Of a DNA stretch of 11,607 nucleotides, positions 1 to 7,627 are shown piece by piece (the first letter of the stretch is position 1; each line of letters opens with the position of its first letter). The notes below the pieces were generated by a model. The model did no database searches. It saw only the letters and a list, made by a program, of their open reading frames with translations, and had not been told where the DNA came from. A program made the position numbers and the translations under genes. The stretch lies in NCBI GenBank assembly GCA_034002405.1, contig JAVFAS010000084.1:1-11607 (forward strand), given 5' to 3'. Source of the DNA: SZUA-365 sp034002405. Its GTDB lineage: Bacteria > Bacteroidota > Ignavibacteria > SZUA-365.

Positions 1-719
1 CCGGCAGCGATCGCCGATGCAATCGGTTGCCGGAGCGCCTGCGCGATGAGAACATGTCCTGCCGGCTGGGGGTGGACACCATCAAATCCCAGCAATGTAC
101 TATCCGCGGCGAGGGCTGCATCCACCGTGACAAACACCACATCGAAAAACTCCGACGCGACGTCGGACAGGGCGCGTGCATACGCCGACCGCAATGCCTC
201 GACTCCACCGGAGGGCGTGTACATCGCCTGATCGAAGAGAAGATAGAATCGCTGCGCGAGCACGGGCGGCGGAGGCAGCACGATGATTCGCGCCCCGCTC
301 CCCAGGATTTTCCGAAACGCCGCGCGACAGTTGTTGCGGAAACGGTCTACCGGGACACGCGGTCGCGGGGGAATCCCCCGCACGAAATAATCATTCGAGC
401 CAAACGCGAACACGACCACGTCTGGTCGATGCGCGAGGACGTCACGATCGATCCGCTGGAGCGCGTCGACGGTGGTCTCCCCTGCCGCACCGGCGGTGAT
501 GACATCAACCGCGATGCCATCGGTCATGAACATCGAATCGACGATCGCGGGAAATGCGCGGTCGGGACGTCGCTGGGCGTCCATCCATCCCTCGGTGATC
601 GAATCACCGAAGAAGCAGACGACCGTCTGTGCGCGGAGCGGCGGCGGTTGAACGAATGACGCGACCGCGAGCAGCAGCACGGCCACACGACCGGCGCGAC
701 GGACGACGACAGCGATCAT
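1..719 (-). CDS. Secreted SGNH/GDSL-family hydrolase (C-terminus cut by window edge)
   Basis: Serine esterase/lipase-type hydrolase of the SGNH fold; the substrate cannot be told from sequence. The frame stays open from an ATG at 719 to the window edge, giving 239 complete codons. The N-terminus looks like a Sec signal peptide: arginines near residues 7-11, a hydrophobic run at about 12-23, and a likely cut after LRA (residue 30). The mature part carries the family blocks: GDSIT with nucleophile Ser40, a block II glycine near 77-80 (GAAGET), GSND with Asn109, and DGVHP with Asp213 and His216. Because the Asp/His block is present, the catalytic core is nearly complete and only a C-terminal tail is missing. 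The ATG overlaps the stop of the activase gene by 4 bp (ATGA), and a GGCGGA stretch just upstream may serve as ribosome binding site, so translation is probably coupled. A periplasmic or extracytoplasmic location is inferred, which is odd beside cytoplasmic Fe-S enzymes. An arylesterase, thioesterase or acetyl-esterase role are all possible. Confidence 0.88.
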   Translation of the reverse strand, partial: MIAVVVRRAGRVAVLLLAVASFVQPPPLRAQTVVCFFGDSITEGWMDAQRRPDRAFPAIVDSMFMTDGIAVDVITAGAAGETTVDALQRIDRDVLAHRPDVVVFAFGSNDYFVRGIPPRPRVPVDRFRNNCRAAFRKILGSGARIIVLPPPPVLAQRFYLLFDQAMYTPSGGVEALRSAYARALSDVASEFFDVVFVTVDAALAADSTLLGFDGVHPQPAGHVLIAQALRQPIASAIAA

Positions 720-3700
720 GATCCGCCGAAGCGCCGCGGCAGTTCGATCGTGACCGGTGTTGCGGCGCTCTCCGGGCCGACAAAGCGCGGACGCGGTGCC
801 GGCTCCGCGCCGAGCGCGTGCAGAAGCCGAGCCTCGTAATCTCGAAGCTTTACTTCAAGAGAATCGCGCATCCGTTCTTTCATCACAAGTGTTTCGCGGT
901 ATCGCTTAAGAAAATACCCGATAGTTTCGACCCGGATCTTGATGCTCCCAGTGGGGCGATTCTCGTCAATATCCTTGAACGCGAAATACGGCGTCCCGGA
1001 GGATTCGACGATCTCCTGAACAGTGGCATAAATCGGACCGTCATGTCCGCATTTAAAGCTTGACAGCTCGAGCGCGACCAAATTCGGATGCCGCGCGACG
1101 TATTTGGCCGCCCAAACTTTTCGGTTTGTGTTTTCGCTGTACGAGTTCTTCCAGACGTCGTGAATATCCAGCGGATGCGTGATTCTTCCTGCCCGGACAT
1201 CTTCCCCGAACAGTCTCTCGAGCATGGGTGGGTCAAGCGGGAGGCTGTCCTGCGTGAACACCGGATATCCGAGTTTCTGGAATTCCGACAGGATTCCATG
1301 ATTGATGCCCGGATCATTATGATAGGGACGCGCAAGCAGGACGATACCGAGCCGCTGATCACGTTCGATCGCACGCAGCGTCTCCGCCGCCTGCGTTCGG
1401 ATGGTGCTGTTGAATCGCGTCAGCGCGGCATATCCCGCGGCCATGGCCTCCTCGTGCTCGTCCCGCCCGAGCGCGAGCAGCGCATGCAGTTCCTCGTACA
1501 TCTGACGCGAGGCCAAGGTCCGATCGGCGAGATTGAGGAAGGGATGAACATAGCGGAGGCCGGCCTGCGCGAACATGTCCCCCTCCTTCGTGAATGCGGC
1601 CTTCGCGGTTTCGACGCTTCCAATCACCGTCGGACAGGACTTTGCTGCCAGTGTACCCACGAGTTCGCTTGGCATGTCATCAACCATCGGGTAGAAAATC
1701 CAGTCGAGCCGATGGGTTGCATGCTTTCGTTCAAGCAGATTGTGGATATGCGCCAAGGCGAGTTTGCTCGGAAAACAGGGATCGATGCTGCCCCGCTTAC
1801 TGCCATCCCGATAGAGCGCGTCGGTCGTCTGATCGGAGAAGATGATATTCTCGAACGGCACACCGAGCGTTTGCAGATAGGCGGTGAAGAACGGTGCGTG
1901 CGCGAACATATTGAGTACGCGCGGTATTCCGATGCGCAGTGTTCCGCGGGTCCGCTCTCCGGATACCACCTGCCGACCGCGGTCGGCGCGTGTTTCGGTC
2001 TGTGAGCGGAAGGCATCCCGCGCGGCCATGTCGGCGTAGTTTGGATACGAGCGCCGCACCCGTGCGAGATCACGTGCGATTTCACGCATGTCATCGGCTT
2101 CCTCGACGCAGCCTTTTTCGCAGGTCGCCAGAATCAGACGCCGTGTCACCGGTTCATTATCGGTCCCGCTATCGATGGCGGTTTCCACATCGATGAATGT
2201 CCGCATGCAGTTGTTCTTGCAGAAGGTGCACCGCGTGCTCTCATCCCGTTTCGAGATGAAACGAATATGCTCCGCGGCCGACAGTCCGATGAACGTGGTT
2301 TCACGTCCGTTCGCATGCAAGCGGGCTGCCTCCACTGCCGCCCCGATCGCGCCGGCCTCTCCCGCGTGCCGGTGCACGATGATGCGGGGCTCGAGATCCC
2401 GGAATTTCCGCCGGATAAAATCCACCTGCGCCTTGACCGCCGCAAGGTTCCGCTGTGTTCCCCCTTGCAGCACGAATGTCGACCCGAGACGCTCCAGATT
2501 GCTGATCTGCGAGACGTAGAGCCAGATATTCTTCGGAAGTACTTTTGCCAGCCCCGCCATGATTTCTTCCGGTCGCCAGCCCTGGCGCTGGAAATCAACG
2601 ATGTCGGACTGAAGGAACACCGCGCACCCATATCCGAAATCCGGCGATTGCCGCGCGGAGAAGGCAAGATCGGCGTAGTCGTCGATTCGATATCCAAAGC
2701 TCTCGGCCGTACTCTGCAGAAAATAGCCATTGCCTGCGGAGCATTGCGTATTCAACTTGAAGTCAACGACTCTATCCTGATGCAGGAGAATGAGTTTGAT
2801 GTCTTGACCTCCGACATCGCAAATGACGTCGATCTGGTCATAGAAACGCTGTGCCGCCTGTGTATGCGCCACGGTTTCCACGAGCGCGACGTCGGCACCG
2901 AGGGTGTCCTTGAGGATGTCCTTCGCATAACCCGTGGTCCCGACACCCAGGAGACGGAGTTCGGCATCCTGCGCACGAACTTGTTCGTGCAGGTCGATGA
3001 TGATGCGTCGCGTATCGTCGATGGGATTGCCGTCGGACAGCCGGTACGCCTTGAAGGCGACATCGAGATTGGTGTCGAGCAGCACGCCTTTTGTTGTCGT
3101 GGATCCCCCATCGATCCCGAGATAGGCGTCGAAGCGCTGGCCCCGGGAAAGAACCCGTGGCGTGAAGTGTGGAACCGTATAGAGTTCCTTGAATCGTGCG
3201 AGTTCCTCTTCCGTCTCATACAGTGGTGTACCGACCTTGGCACGACGCAAATCCTCTCTCCCGTGAGAGATGTAATACCGTAGCGCATCGAGCCCGGGAA
3301 AGCGTTCGGCGATTTCGTTTCGTTCGGCGTATTCGAGCACGCCCAGTGCGGCGAAGTACTGCGCATCTTCCGGAACATGGATCAACTCGGACGGAAGCCG
3401 GCCCTCGGGGAGTGGAAGCCCGCGCTCTTCCCAGATGCGCGGAATATTGGCTTGCCAGCATTCGACCAGACCGCGGATGAATGTATTGGGGCCGCCCAGC
3501 AGCAGGACTTCCGGCCGCAGTGTATTCCCCCGCGTCAGCACGGAGAGATTCTGCTGGACGATGGACTCGAACAGCGACGCCATCAGTTCCTCGGGCGGCA
3601 CTCCCTGTTTCTGCAGTCCATTGATATCCGTTTCCGCGAACACGCCACATTTTCCCGCCACGGGATGCAGGCGAACGCCATCATAGCGGAGATGCGCAAG

Positions 3701-4177
3701 CTGGTCGGCAGGGATCCGGAGCTTCGCGTTGATCTTGTCGATGATCGCACCAGTTCCCCCGGCACATTTGTCATTCATCGAGGTGAATTTCTTGCTGCGT
3801 CCGGTCAGCGGGTCGCGCTGGAAAATCAGGATTTTCGCATCCTGTCCTCCGAGTTCTATCGCGGATCCGGCGTCGGGACAGCGTGCCTCCACGGCGAGTG
3901 CGACGGCATTCACTTCCTGCACGAAGCGGGCACCCAGATGTGTCGCAAGTGCACGGCCCCCACTTCCCGTAACGAGAACGCGATACGGGGTCGGGTCCTG
4001 GCCGAATGTGTCCAAGATCTCCTCGAAGCAGGCAAGGACGGTCTCCGCTTGCCGTGTCTCGTGCCGGCGGTAGCTGCGCCAGAGAATTTCCCGTTCGCCC
4101 GCGCGTCGCAGCACCAGTTTGACAGTGGTGCTCCCGACATCGAGACCGATCAGATATGTCGCCGGGCGTTCGTTCAT
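716..4177 (-). CDS. Acyl-CoA dehydratase activase-related protein: tandem BadF/BcrA-type ATPase domains plus DUF2229-type domain
   Basis: Predicted cytoplasmic ATP-dependent Fe-S protein that passes low-potential electrons to a 2-hydroxyacyl-CoA dehydratase or benzoyl-CoA reductase-like partner. It has 1153 residues. The first ASKHA activase domain spans about 7-285: phosphate loop LDVGSTTVK at 12-20, GGQDAK at 110-115, and cluster cysteines C138 (KCAGGTG) and C177 (GKCGVF). The second spans about 351-620: GIDGGSTTTK at 354-363, GGQDIK at 456-461, C479 (QCSAGNG) and C518 (GYGCAVF). A linker follows with C650, C653, C657, C686 and C690. The DUF2229-type domain (about 745-1100) contains DPCFPSK (C801), KSCPT (C848) and FKCGHDGP (C1043). 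Known activases such as HgdC are homodimers that bind one [4Fe-4S] cluster between subunits through two cysteines each; here one chain supplies all four. The ATG directly follows the TAG of the upstream dehydratase-like gene, with GGGA as a possible ribosome binding site. The family call is firm; the substrate is unknown. Confidence 0.93.
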   Translation of the reverse strand: MNERPATYLIGLDVGSTTVKLVLRRAGEREILWRSYRRHETRQAETVLACFEEILDTFGQDPTPYRVLVTGSGGRALATHLGARFVQEVNAVALAVEARCPDAGSAIELGGQDAKILIFQRDPLTGRSKKFTSMNDKCAGGTGAIIDKINAKLRIPADQLAHLRYDGVRLHPVAGKCGVFAETDINGLQKQGVPPEELMASLFESIVQQNLSVLTRGNTLRPEVLLLGGPNTFIRGLVECWQANIPRIWEERGLPLPEGRLPSELIHVPEDAQYFAALGVLEYAERNEIAERFPGLDALRYYISHGREDLRRAKVGTPLYETEEELARFKELYTVPHFTPRVLSRGQRFDAYLGIDGGSTTTKGVLLDTNLDVAFKAYRLSDGNPIDDTRRIIIDLHEQVRAQDAELRLLGVGTTGYAKDILKDTLGADVALVETVAHTQAAQRFYDQIDVICDVGGQDIKLILLHQDRVVDFKLNTQCSAGNGYFLQSTAESFGYRIDDYADLAFSARQSPDFGYGCAVFLQSDIVDFQRQGWRPEEIMAGLAKVLPKNIWLYVSQISNLERLGSTFVLQGGTQRNLAAVKAQVDFIRRKFRDLEPRIIVHRHAGEAGAIGAAVEAARLHANGRETTFIGLSAAEHIRFISKRDESTRCTFCKNNCMRTFIDVETAIDSGTDNEPVTRRLILATCEKGCVEEADDMREIARDLARVRRSYPNYADMAARDAFRSQTETRADRGRQVVSGERTRGTLRIGIPRVLNMFAHAPFFTAYLQTLGVPFENIIFSDQTTDALYRDGSKRGSIDPCFPSKLALAHIHNLLERKHATHRLDWIFYPMVDDMPSELVGTLAAKSCPTVIGSVETAKAAFTKEGDMFAQAGLRYVHPFLNLADRTLASRQMYEELHALLALGRDEHEEAMAAGYAALTRFNSTIRTQAAETLRAIERDQRLGIVLLARPYHNDPGINHGILSEFQKLGYPVFTQDSLPLDPPMLERLFGEDVRAGRITHPLDIHDVWKNSYSENTNRKVWAAKYVARHPNLVALELSSFKCGHDGPIYATVQEIVESSGTPYFAFKDIDENRPTGSIKIRVETIGYFLKRYRETLVMKERMRDSLEVKLRDYEARLLHALGAEPAPRPRFVGPESAATPVTIELPRRFGGS

Positions 4178-5959
4178 CTACGTCCCACGTGCGATTCCCG
4201 TGGACGCGATCAACCGGAGCAATCGCACGGTGGTGCTCGTGCCGTTTCGTGATCCTGCCGCGGGCAGACGCAGAAAGGGTTCCTGCAAGGCCGGTGTCGT
4301 TTTGACAATACGATGAAACTCGTCCTCGCGCAGTCCCGTCTCGGCCAACGCGTGCTGATACTCGGCGCGTGCGCGTTCCCGGGCGTCGTTGAGGGTCATT
4401 TGCACACGGCTGTGCGCGTTGAGTTCTCCCTCGCCCGAGGTCTCCACGGGAAGATAGATGATATCATCATGATGGGCGACGACCGCCGTCTGCACACCGT
4501 CGGATTGCGTGCTCGGCAGGCAGCCGAAGGGTTTCACCGACAAGACCATATGCGAAAGCTTCTCGCGCGCGTAGTAGATATTCTTCGCGACTTCGAGATG
4601 TCCCTCCCCGCCCTCGATACGGCTGTGATAGTAGGGATGACCCAGGCGCTGAAGCTCCGGTTGCGCGGGAATATCCTGCGGGAGATCGTCCAGCCGTTTG
4701 CGCAATCGCCGATATTCTCGTGCATACAGGCGTTCGGCCAGCACGAGCAGCAGCATTTTCCGGGAATACCGCATCCGGCTCTTCCAGCGTGCACGGAACC
4801 GCGCACCCCCGCGAGATTGCTCGGGCACATCGAGCAGGCGACGGTCGCGTGTCCACTGCTTTTCCTGATGCAGCAGATACAGCAGCCACGGTGCCACGGG
4901 TTCGATCAGGACCTCCGCGCCTTCCTGCTCGAGGAAGTCGAACATCCGGAAATTCCCGTCACCCTCGGTTGTCTGTGCCCAGAACTCGCCGGTGATCTTC
5001 ACCACTGGTTTGAGGCGGGTGCGATCGACGGCGACGGGGACGAAAAACTCGCGACATTCGCGGAGTACGCGCGGGAAGGGACTGGCGGCCAGCTGACGCC
5101 AGAATTTCACGATGTTCTCGACACCGCGAGGATGACGGCGAATCAGGGGCAGCCGCGCCATCCACGATGGCATCCGGTACATCGGCTCCTGCTCGATTGT
5201 CGCGGCGACATGTTCCATTGCCGCCTCGAGCGCCCGGTTGACCGCACCAGGCTCGATTTCGTAGGGACGCAATTTGTATGCGACATCGTTGAGCAGATCG
5301 GCGACGACAAAGGCATTGAGAATTCCGAGCGTGAAGTCGAGGTTCATCTCCAGACCGGCATCCTCCCCGCTCTGGTCCAGCCCGCCGTGCTGCTGGAGAA
5401 TAAGCACACGGAAGCCCTCGAATCCCGCATTGCGCAATGCCAGCCGATATTCGGACTCATACATCCCGAAACGGCAGGGACCGCACGCTCCCGCGGTGAA
5501 AAAAACATAGTGGTCGATGATGTCGCGATGCGACATTCCCCGTTCCAGCAGTTGCTGAAGATACGCGATGAGATTGCCGACGGTGAAATAGGTCGGATTG
5601 CAGAGGCCGTTGTTGCCGAATTCCTTTCCGGTCTCGAATGCCCGCACATCCGGGGATGGCAGATACTCCGCGCGATATCCCAAACGATGGAGGTTGGCCT
5701 GGATCAGCCGCTCGTGCTTCCAGGTCAGACCGCCAAAGAGTACGGTCGTGTGCTCGCGCTCCGCGCGTGTGAAGGGACGTTCCGTCGGACGCTGCCACAC
5801 CTCGCGTTCCTGCAGTCCGGAATCCCGCTCCAGCCGCCGGCGCTCGAGAGCCAGCGCGTCATCGAGACTCATGCTGCCGCTGCGCAGCGCGGCGAGGATG
5901 GCGGGATCGATCCCGTCGCCTTCCTGCCGGCCGTGAACATTGCGCGCGGTATCATGCAT
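4178..5959 (-). CDS. 2-hydroxyacyl-CoA dehydratase / benzoyl-CoA reductase D-component-like protein
   Basis: Probable catalytic-side partner of the activase encoded directly downstream, binding an Fe-S cluster in the cytoplasm. The 593 residues have no signal peptide or clear membrane segment. Family signs are FGGLTWKHERLI at 75-86, a GNNGLCNPTYF segment with C120, GACGPCRFGMYE with C159 and C162, and a C-terminal VKPFGCLPS with C480. In this superfamily, conserved cysteines of this kind ligate the cluster at which substrate is reduced or dehydrated; the exact ligands here are inferred. The first 65 residues are charged and not recognised. I chose the ATG at 5959, which has a GAAGG motif about 10 nt upstream; an internal Met30 is a weaker alternative. 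The stop TAG is followed with no gap by the activase ATG. In many anaerobes related domains sit in one very long chain, so this gene plus the next look like a two-gene version. Substrate and reaction are not evident; nearby genes do not suggest a particular acyl-CoA pathway. Confidence 0.88.
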   Translation of the reverse strand: MHDTARNVHGRQEGDGIDPAILAALRSGSMSLDDALALERRRLERDSGLQEREVWQRPTERPFTRAEREHTTVLFGGLTWKHERLIQANLHRLGYRAEYLPSPDVRAFETGKEFGNNGLCNPTYFTVGNLIAYLQQLLERGMSHRDIIDHYVFFTAGACGPCRFGMYESEYRLALRNAGFEGFRVLILQQHGGLDQSGEDAGLEMNLDFTLGILNAFVVADLLNDVAYKLRPYEIEPGAVNRALEAAMEHVAATIEQEPMYRMPSWMARLPLIRRHPRGVENIVKFWRQLAASPFPRVLRECREFFVPVAVDRTRLKPVVKITGEFWAQTTEGDGNFRMFDFLEQEGAEVLIEPVAPWLLYLLHQEKQWTRDRRLLDVPEQSRGGARFRARWKSRMRYSRKMLLLVLAERLYAREYRRLRKRLDDLPQDIPAQPELQRLGHPYYHSRIEGGEGHLEVAKNIYYAREKLSHMVLSVKPFGCLPSTQSDGVQTAVVAHHDDIIYLPVETSGEGELNAHSRVQMTLNDARERARAEYQHALAETGLREDEFHRIVKTTPALQEPFLRLPAAGSRNGTSTTVRLLRLIASTGIARGT

Positions 5960-6223
5960 GCCAGGGGGACCTTCTCATCACATGGATTGGAAACACGAGC
6001 GGTGGCATCCGGCGCCTGCGATCGCGTCTGGACGTCCCGGCGCCGCCGATGTGGACTCAAGAAGGAAAAATACGCAATTCCCGAAAGAAAAAAGATGATT
6101 CATGAGGAAATATGGAATTCGTCGTCGGTGATTGCGGACCATCGCATCCCCTGCTCCGATTTGTCTTGCGAGTCTGCCGTCCGATCGCTAAACTATCTCG
6201 CTCCGGAACATCTCGGAATCGTC
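5960..6223. promoter_or_regulatory. Divergent intergenic region between the dehydratase/activase operon and nfeD
   Basis: This 264-bp gap separates two operons that run in opposite directions, so promoters for both should lie here. The stretch at about 6060-6117 is clearly more A-rich on the plus strand (T-rich on the minus strand) than its surroundings, as expected near promoters. I do not see a convincing -35/-10 pair for the minus-strand operon. A plus-strand candidate is listed separately. Open frames that cross this region (for example from the ATGs at 6095 and 6112) are judged accidental. No riboswitch, tRNA or clear operator was recognised. Confidence 0.5.
6166..6194 (+). promoter_or_regulatory. 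Candidate sigma-70-type promoter for nfeD-slipin
   Basis: TTGCGA (6166-6171) and TAAACT (6189-6194) are separated by exactly 17 bp, and each matches the sigma-70 consensus at 4 of 6 positions. Transcription would begin near 6201, giving a 5' leader of roughly 20-25 nt before the ATG at 6224. This is only a motif match. If the organism uses a Bacteroidetes-type sigma factor with a different consensus, it would be meaningless. Confidence 0.35.
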
Positions 6224-7528
6224 ATGCGACACCCCATACGCATCGTCCTGGCAATTCTATTCTGCCTGCTTCCTCTCGCGGCATCGGCACAGCCCCGCGT
6301 GCTGCGCATCGTGATCGACGGGAGTATCAATCCCGCCTCCGCGAAATACATCCACGACGCCGTCGCCACGGCCGGCGCGGATGGCTACGCCGCGCTCGTC
6401 GTCGAACTCAACACCCCGGGCGGACTGCTGCCATCGACGCGAGAGATCGTGTCCGATTTCCTTTCCGCGAAGATCCCGGTGATTGTCCATGTCGCGCCGG
6501 CGGGTGGACAGGCGGCCTCGGCCGGTGCGTTCATCGCCATGGCGGCACACATCGCGGCGATGGCACCGGGGACGAATATTGGCGCCGCGCACCCAGTGAC
6601 GCTGGGCGAAGGTGCGGACAATATCGCCGATTCGACCAACATCCCCTTGACGAAGGCCACCAACGACGCGGCCGCATTCGCCCGCACCATCGCGGAACAG
6701 CGGGGACGCAACGTCGCCTGGGCAGAGCAGGCCGTGCGCGGCAGTGTATCCGCCACCGAGTCCGAAGCGCTGCGTCTCGGTGTGATCGATCTTGTCGCCG
6801 GCGACCTTCGTGCGTTGCTCGATGCGATCGACGGACGCATGGTCCGTATCGCGCGCGACAGCGTCATGCTGCGGACCGCGCATGCCGTGGTGCACACCGA
6901 GGAGATGAGTTTCCAGCAGCAGCTGCTCGACACGCTCAGCGATCCGAATATCGCCTATATCCTGCTGATGCTCGGGATGTATGGGCTGTTTTTCGAACTC
7001 TACAATCCGGGAGCGATCCTGCCCGGCGTGGTGGGCGGGATCTGCCTGATACTTGGATTCTATTCCATGAACACCTTGCCCATCAACGAAGCCGGCCTGG
7101 CGCTGATCATCCTCGCGATCATTCTCTTCATTCTGGAAATCAAGATCGTGAGCCATGGCGTTCTCTCCGTGGGCGGGGTGATTGCGCTGTTCCTCGGATC
7201 GATCATGCTGATCGAGTCCCCTCCCGGCGCGGAGTTTCTCGAAGTCTCACTTTCGGTGATCATCGCCGTCACGGTCTGTACCACCGCATTTTTTCTCCTC
7301 GTGGTGGGGAAAGGAATCGCCGTGATGAAGCGCCGTCCCACCACCGGTGTCGCCGGGATGATCGGTGAACACGGGCGGGTACTCGTGACACTCGCCCCGA
7401 CCGGCCGCGTGGCCGTGCACGGGGAGATTTGGTATGCCCGTGCCGTCGACGGTGCGACCATTCCGGAAGACACGCAGGTGCGCGTCGTGCGGGTGGAACA
7501 GCTCACCCTCGTCGTCGAGATCATGTAA
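6224..7528 (+). CDS. nfeD: NfeD1-type membrane-bound serine protease (ClpP-class, with C-terminal OB-fold)
   Basis: Membrane-anchored serine protease of the NfeD/1510-N family. In Pyrococcus the homologue cuts the hydrophobic C-terminus of its partner stomatin, using a Ser-Lys dyad. Here the 434-aa protein starts with a signal peptide (hydrophobic residues 6-20, ASA-Q cut near 22). A ClpP-like domain follows, with ELNTPGG at 61-67, the nucleophile in GQAASAG (Ser99), and the general base probably Lys144 in TKATNDAAAF. These sit close to Ser97 and Lys138 of the Pyrococcus enzyme. Hydrophobic segments at about 243-281, 288-306, 311-330 and 341-361 form the membrane part. The last 60 residues fit the NfeD OB-fold domain. 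I chose the ATG at 6224 because it gives a clean signal peptide; the frame stays open for another 637 codons upstream, but that stretch is antisense to the dehydratase gene. A weak GGAA lies upstream of the start. The slipin gene 99 bp downstream is the expected partner. Confidence 0.95.
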   Translation: MRHPIRIVLAILFCLLPLAASAQPRVLRIVIDGSINPASAKYIHDAVATAGADGYAALVVELNTPGGLLPSTREIVSDFLSAKIPVIVHVAPAGGQAASAGAFIAMAAHIAAMAPGTNIGAAHPVTLGEGADNIADSTNIPLTKATNDAAAFARTIAEQRGRNVAWAEQAVRGSVSATESEALRLGVIDLVAGDLRALLDAIDGRMVRIARDSVMLRTAHAVVHTEEMSFQQQLLDTLSDPNIAYILLMLGMYGLFFELYNPGAILPGVVGGICLILGFYSMNTLPINEAGLALIILAIILFILEIKIVSHGVLSVGGVIALFLGSIMLIESPPGAEFLEVSLSVIIAVTVCTTAFFLLVVGKGIAVMKRRPTTGVAGMIGEHGRVLVTLAPTGRVAVHGEIWYARAVDGATIPEDTQVRVVRVEQLTLVVEIM

Positions 7529-7627
7529 CCCGACGGGTTCATCTGTCACGCTCGGACACGCCTGTCGGGACGGAATCCGGATATTCCCCTCGCCATCCCA
7601 TTCATTCACGTACAATCAGGAGACGTC
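7529..7627 (+). promoter_or_regulatory. nfeD-slipin spacer with strong ribosome binding site
   Basis: The 99-bp gap between the two genes ends in AGGAG (7618-7622), 5 nt before the slipin ATG. This is the clearest Shine-Dalgarno in the window and fixes that start. At the upstream end, CCCGAC (7529-7534) can pair with GTCGGG (7564-7569) and enclose a shorter TGTC/GACA pairing. The stem is weak and has no U-tract, so partial attenuation between the genes is only a possibility. No promoter motif was seen here, and co-transcription with nfeD is likely. Confidence 0.6.

Noticed and set aside
27..659. A 210-codon plus-strand frame at the left edge.
   Set aside because: It is antisense to the SGNH hydrolase, whose frame carries all catalytic blocks; the plus-strand product is very rich in charged residues and resembles nothing.
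1088..3283. Long plus-strand frames (1088-2005 and 2267-3283) opposite the activase gene.
   Set aside because: They are antisense shadows of a gene with strong domain evidence and have no start signals or domains of their own.
4313..6223. A plus-strand open frame of 637 codons running in frame into nfeD, giving an apparent 1071-aa protein.
   Set aside because: It lies antisense to the dehydratase-like gene, shows no recognisable domain, and nfeD has its own signal peptide beginning at 6224. Long antisense frames are common in GC-rich coding DNA.
6112..7368. A 418-codon plus-strand frame preceded by GAGGAA close to its ATG.
   Set aside because: It overlaps nfeD in another frame, its product is dominated by Arg, His and Gly with no domain signs, and the nfeD frame has clear family motifs.
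7529..7569. A nested inverted repeat after nfeD as a terminator separating it from the slipin gene.
   Set aside because: The outer stem is only 6 bp with a large imperfect interior and no T-tract, and the nfeD-slipin pairing argues for co-transcription.
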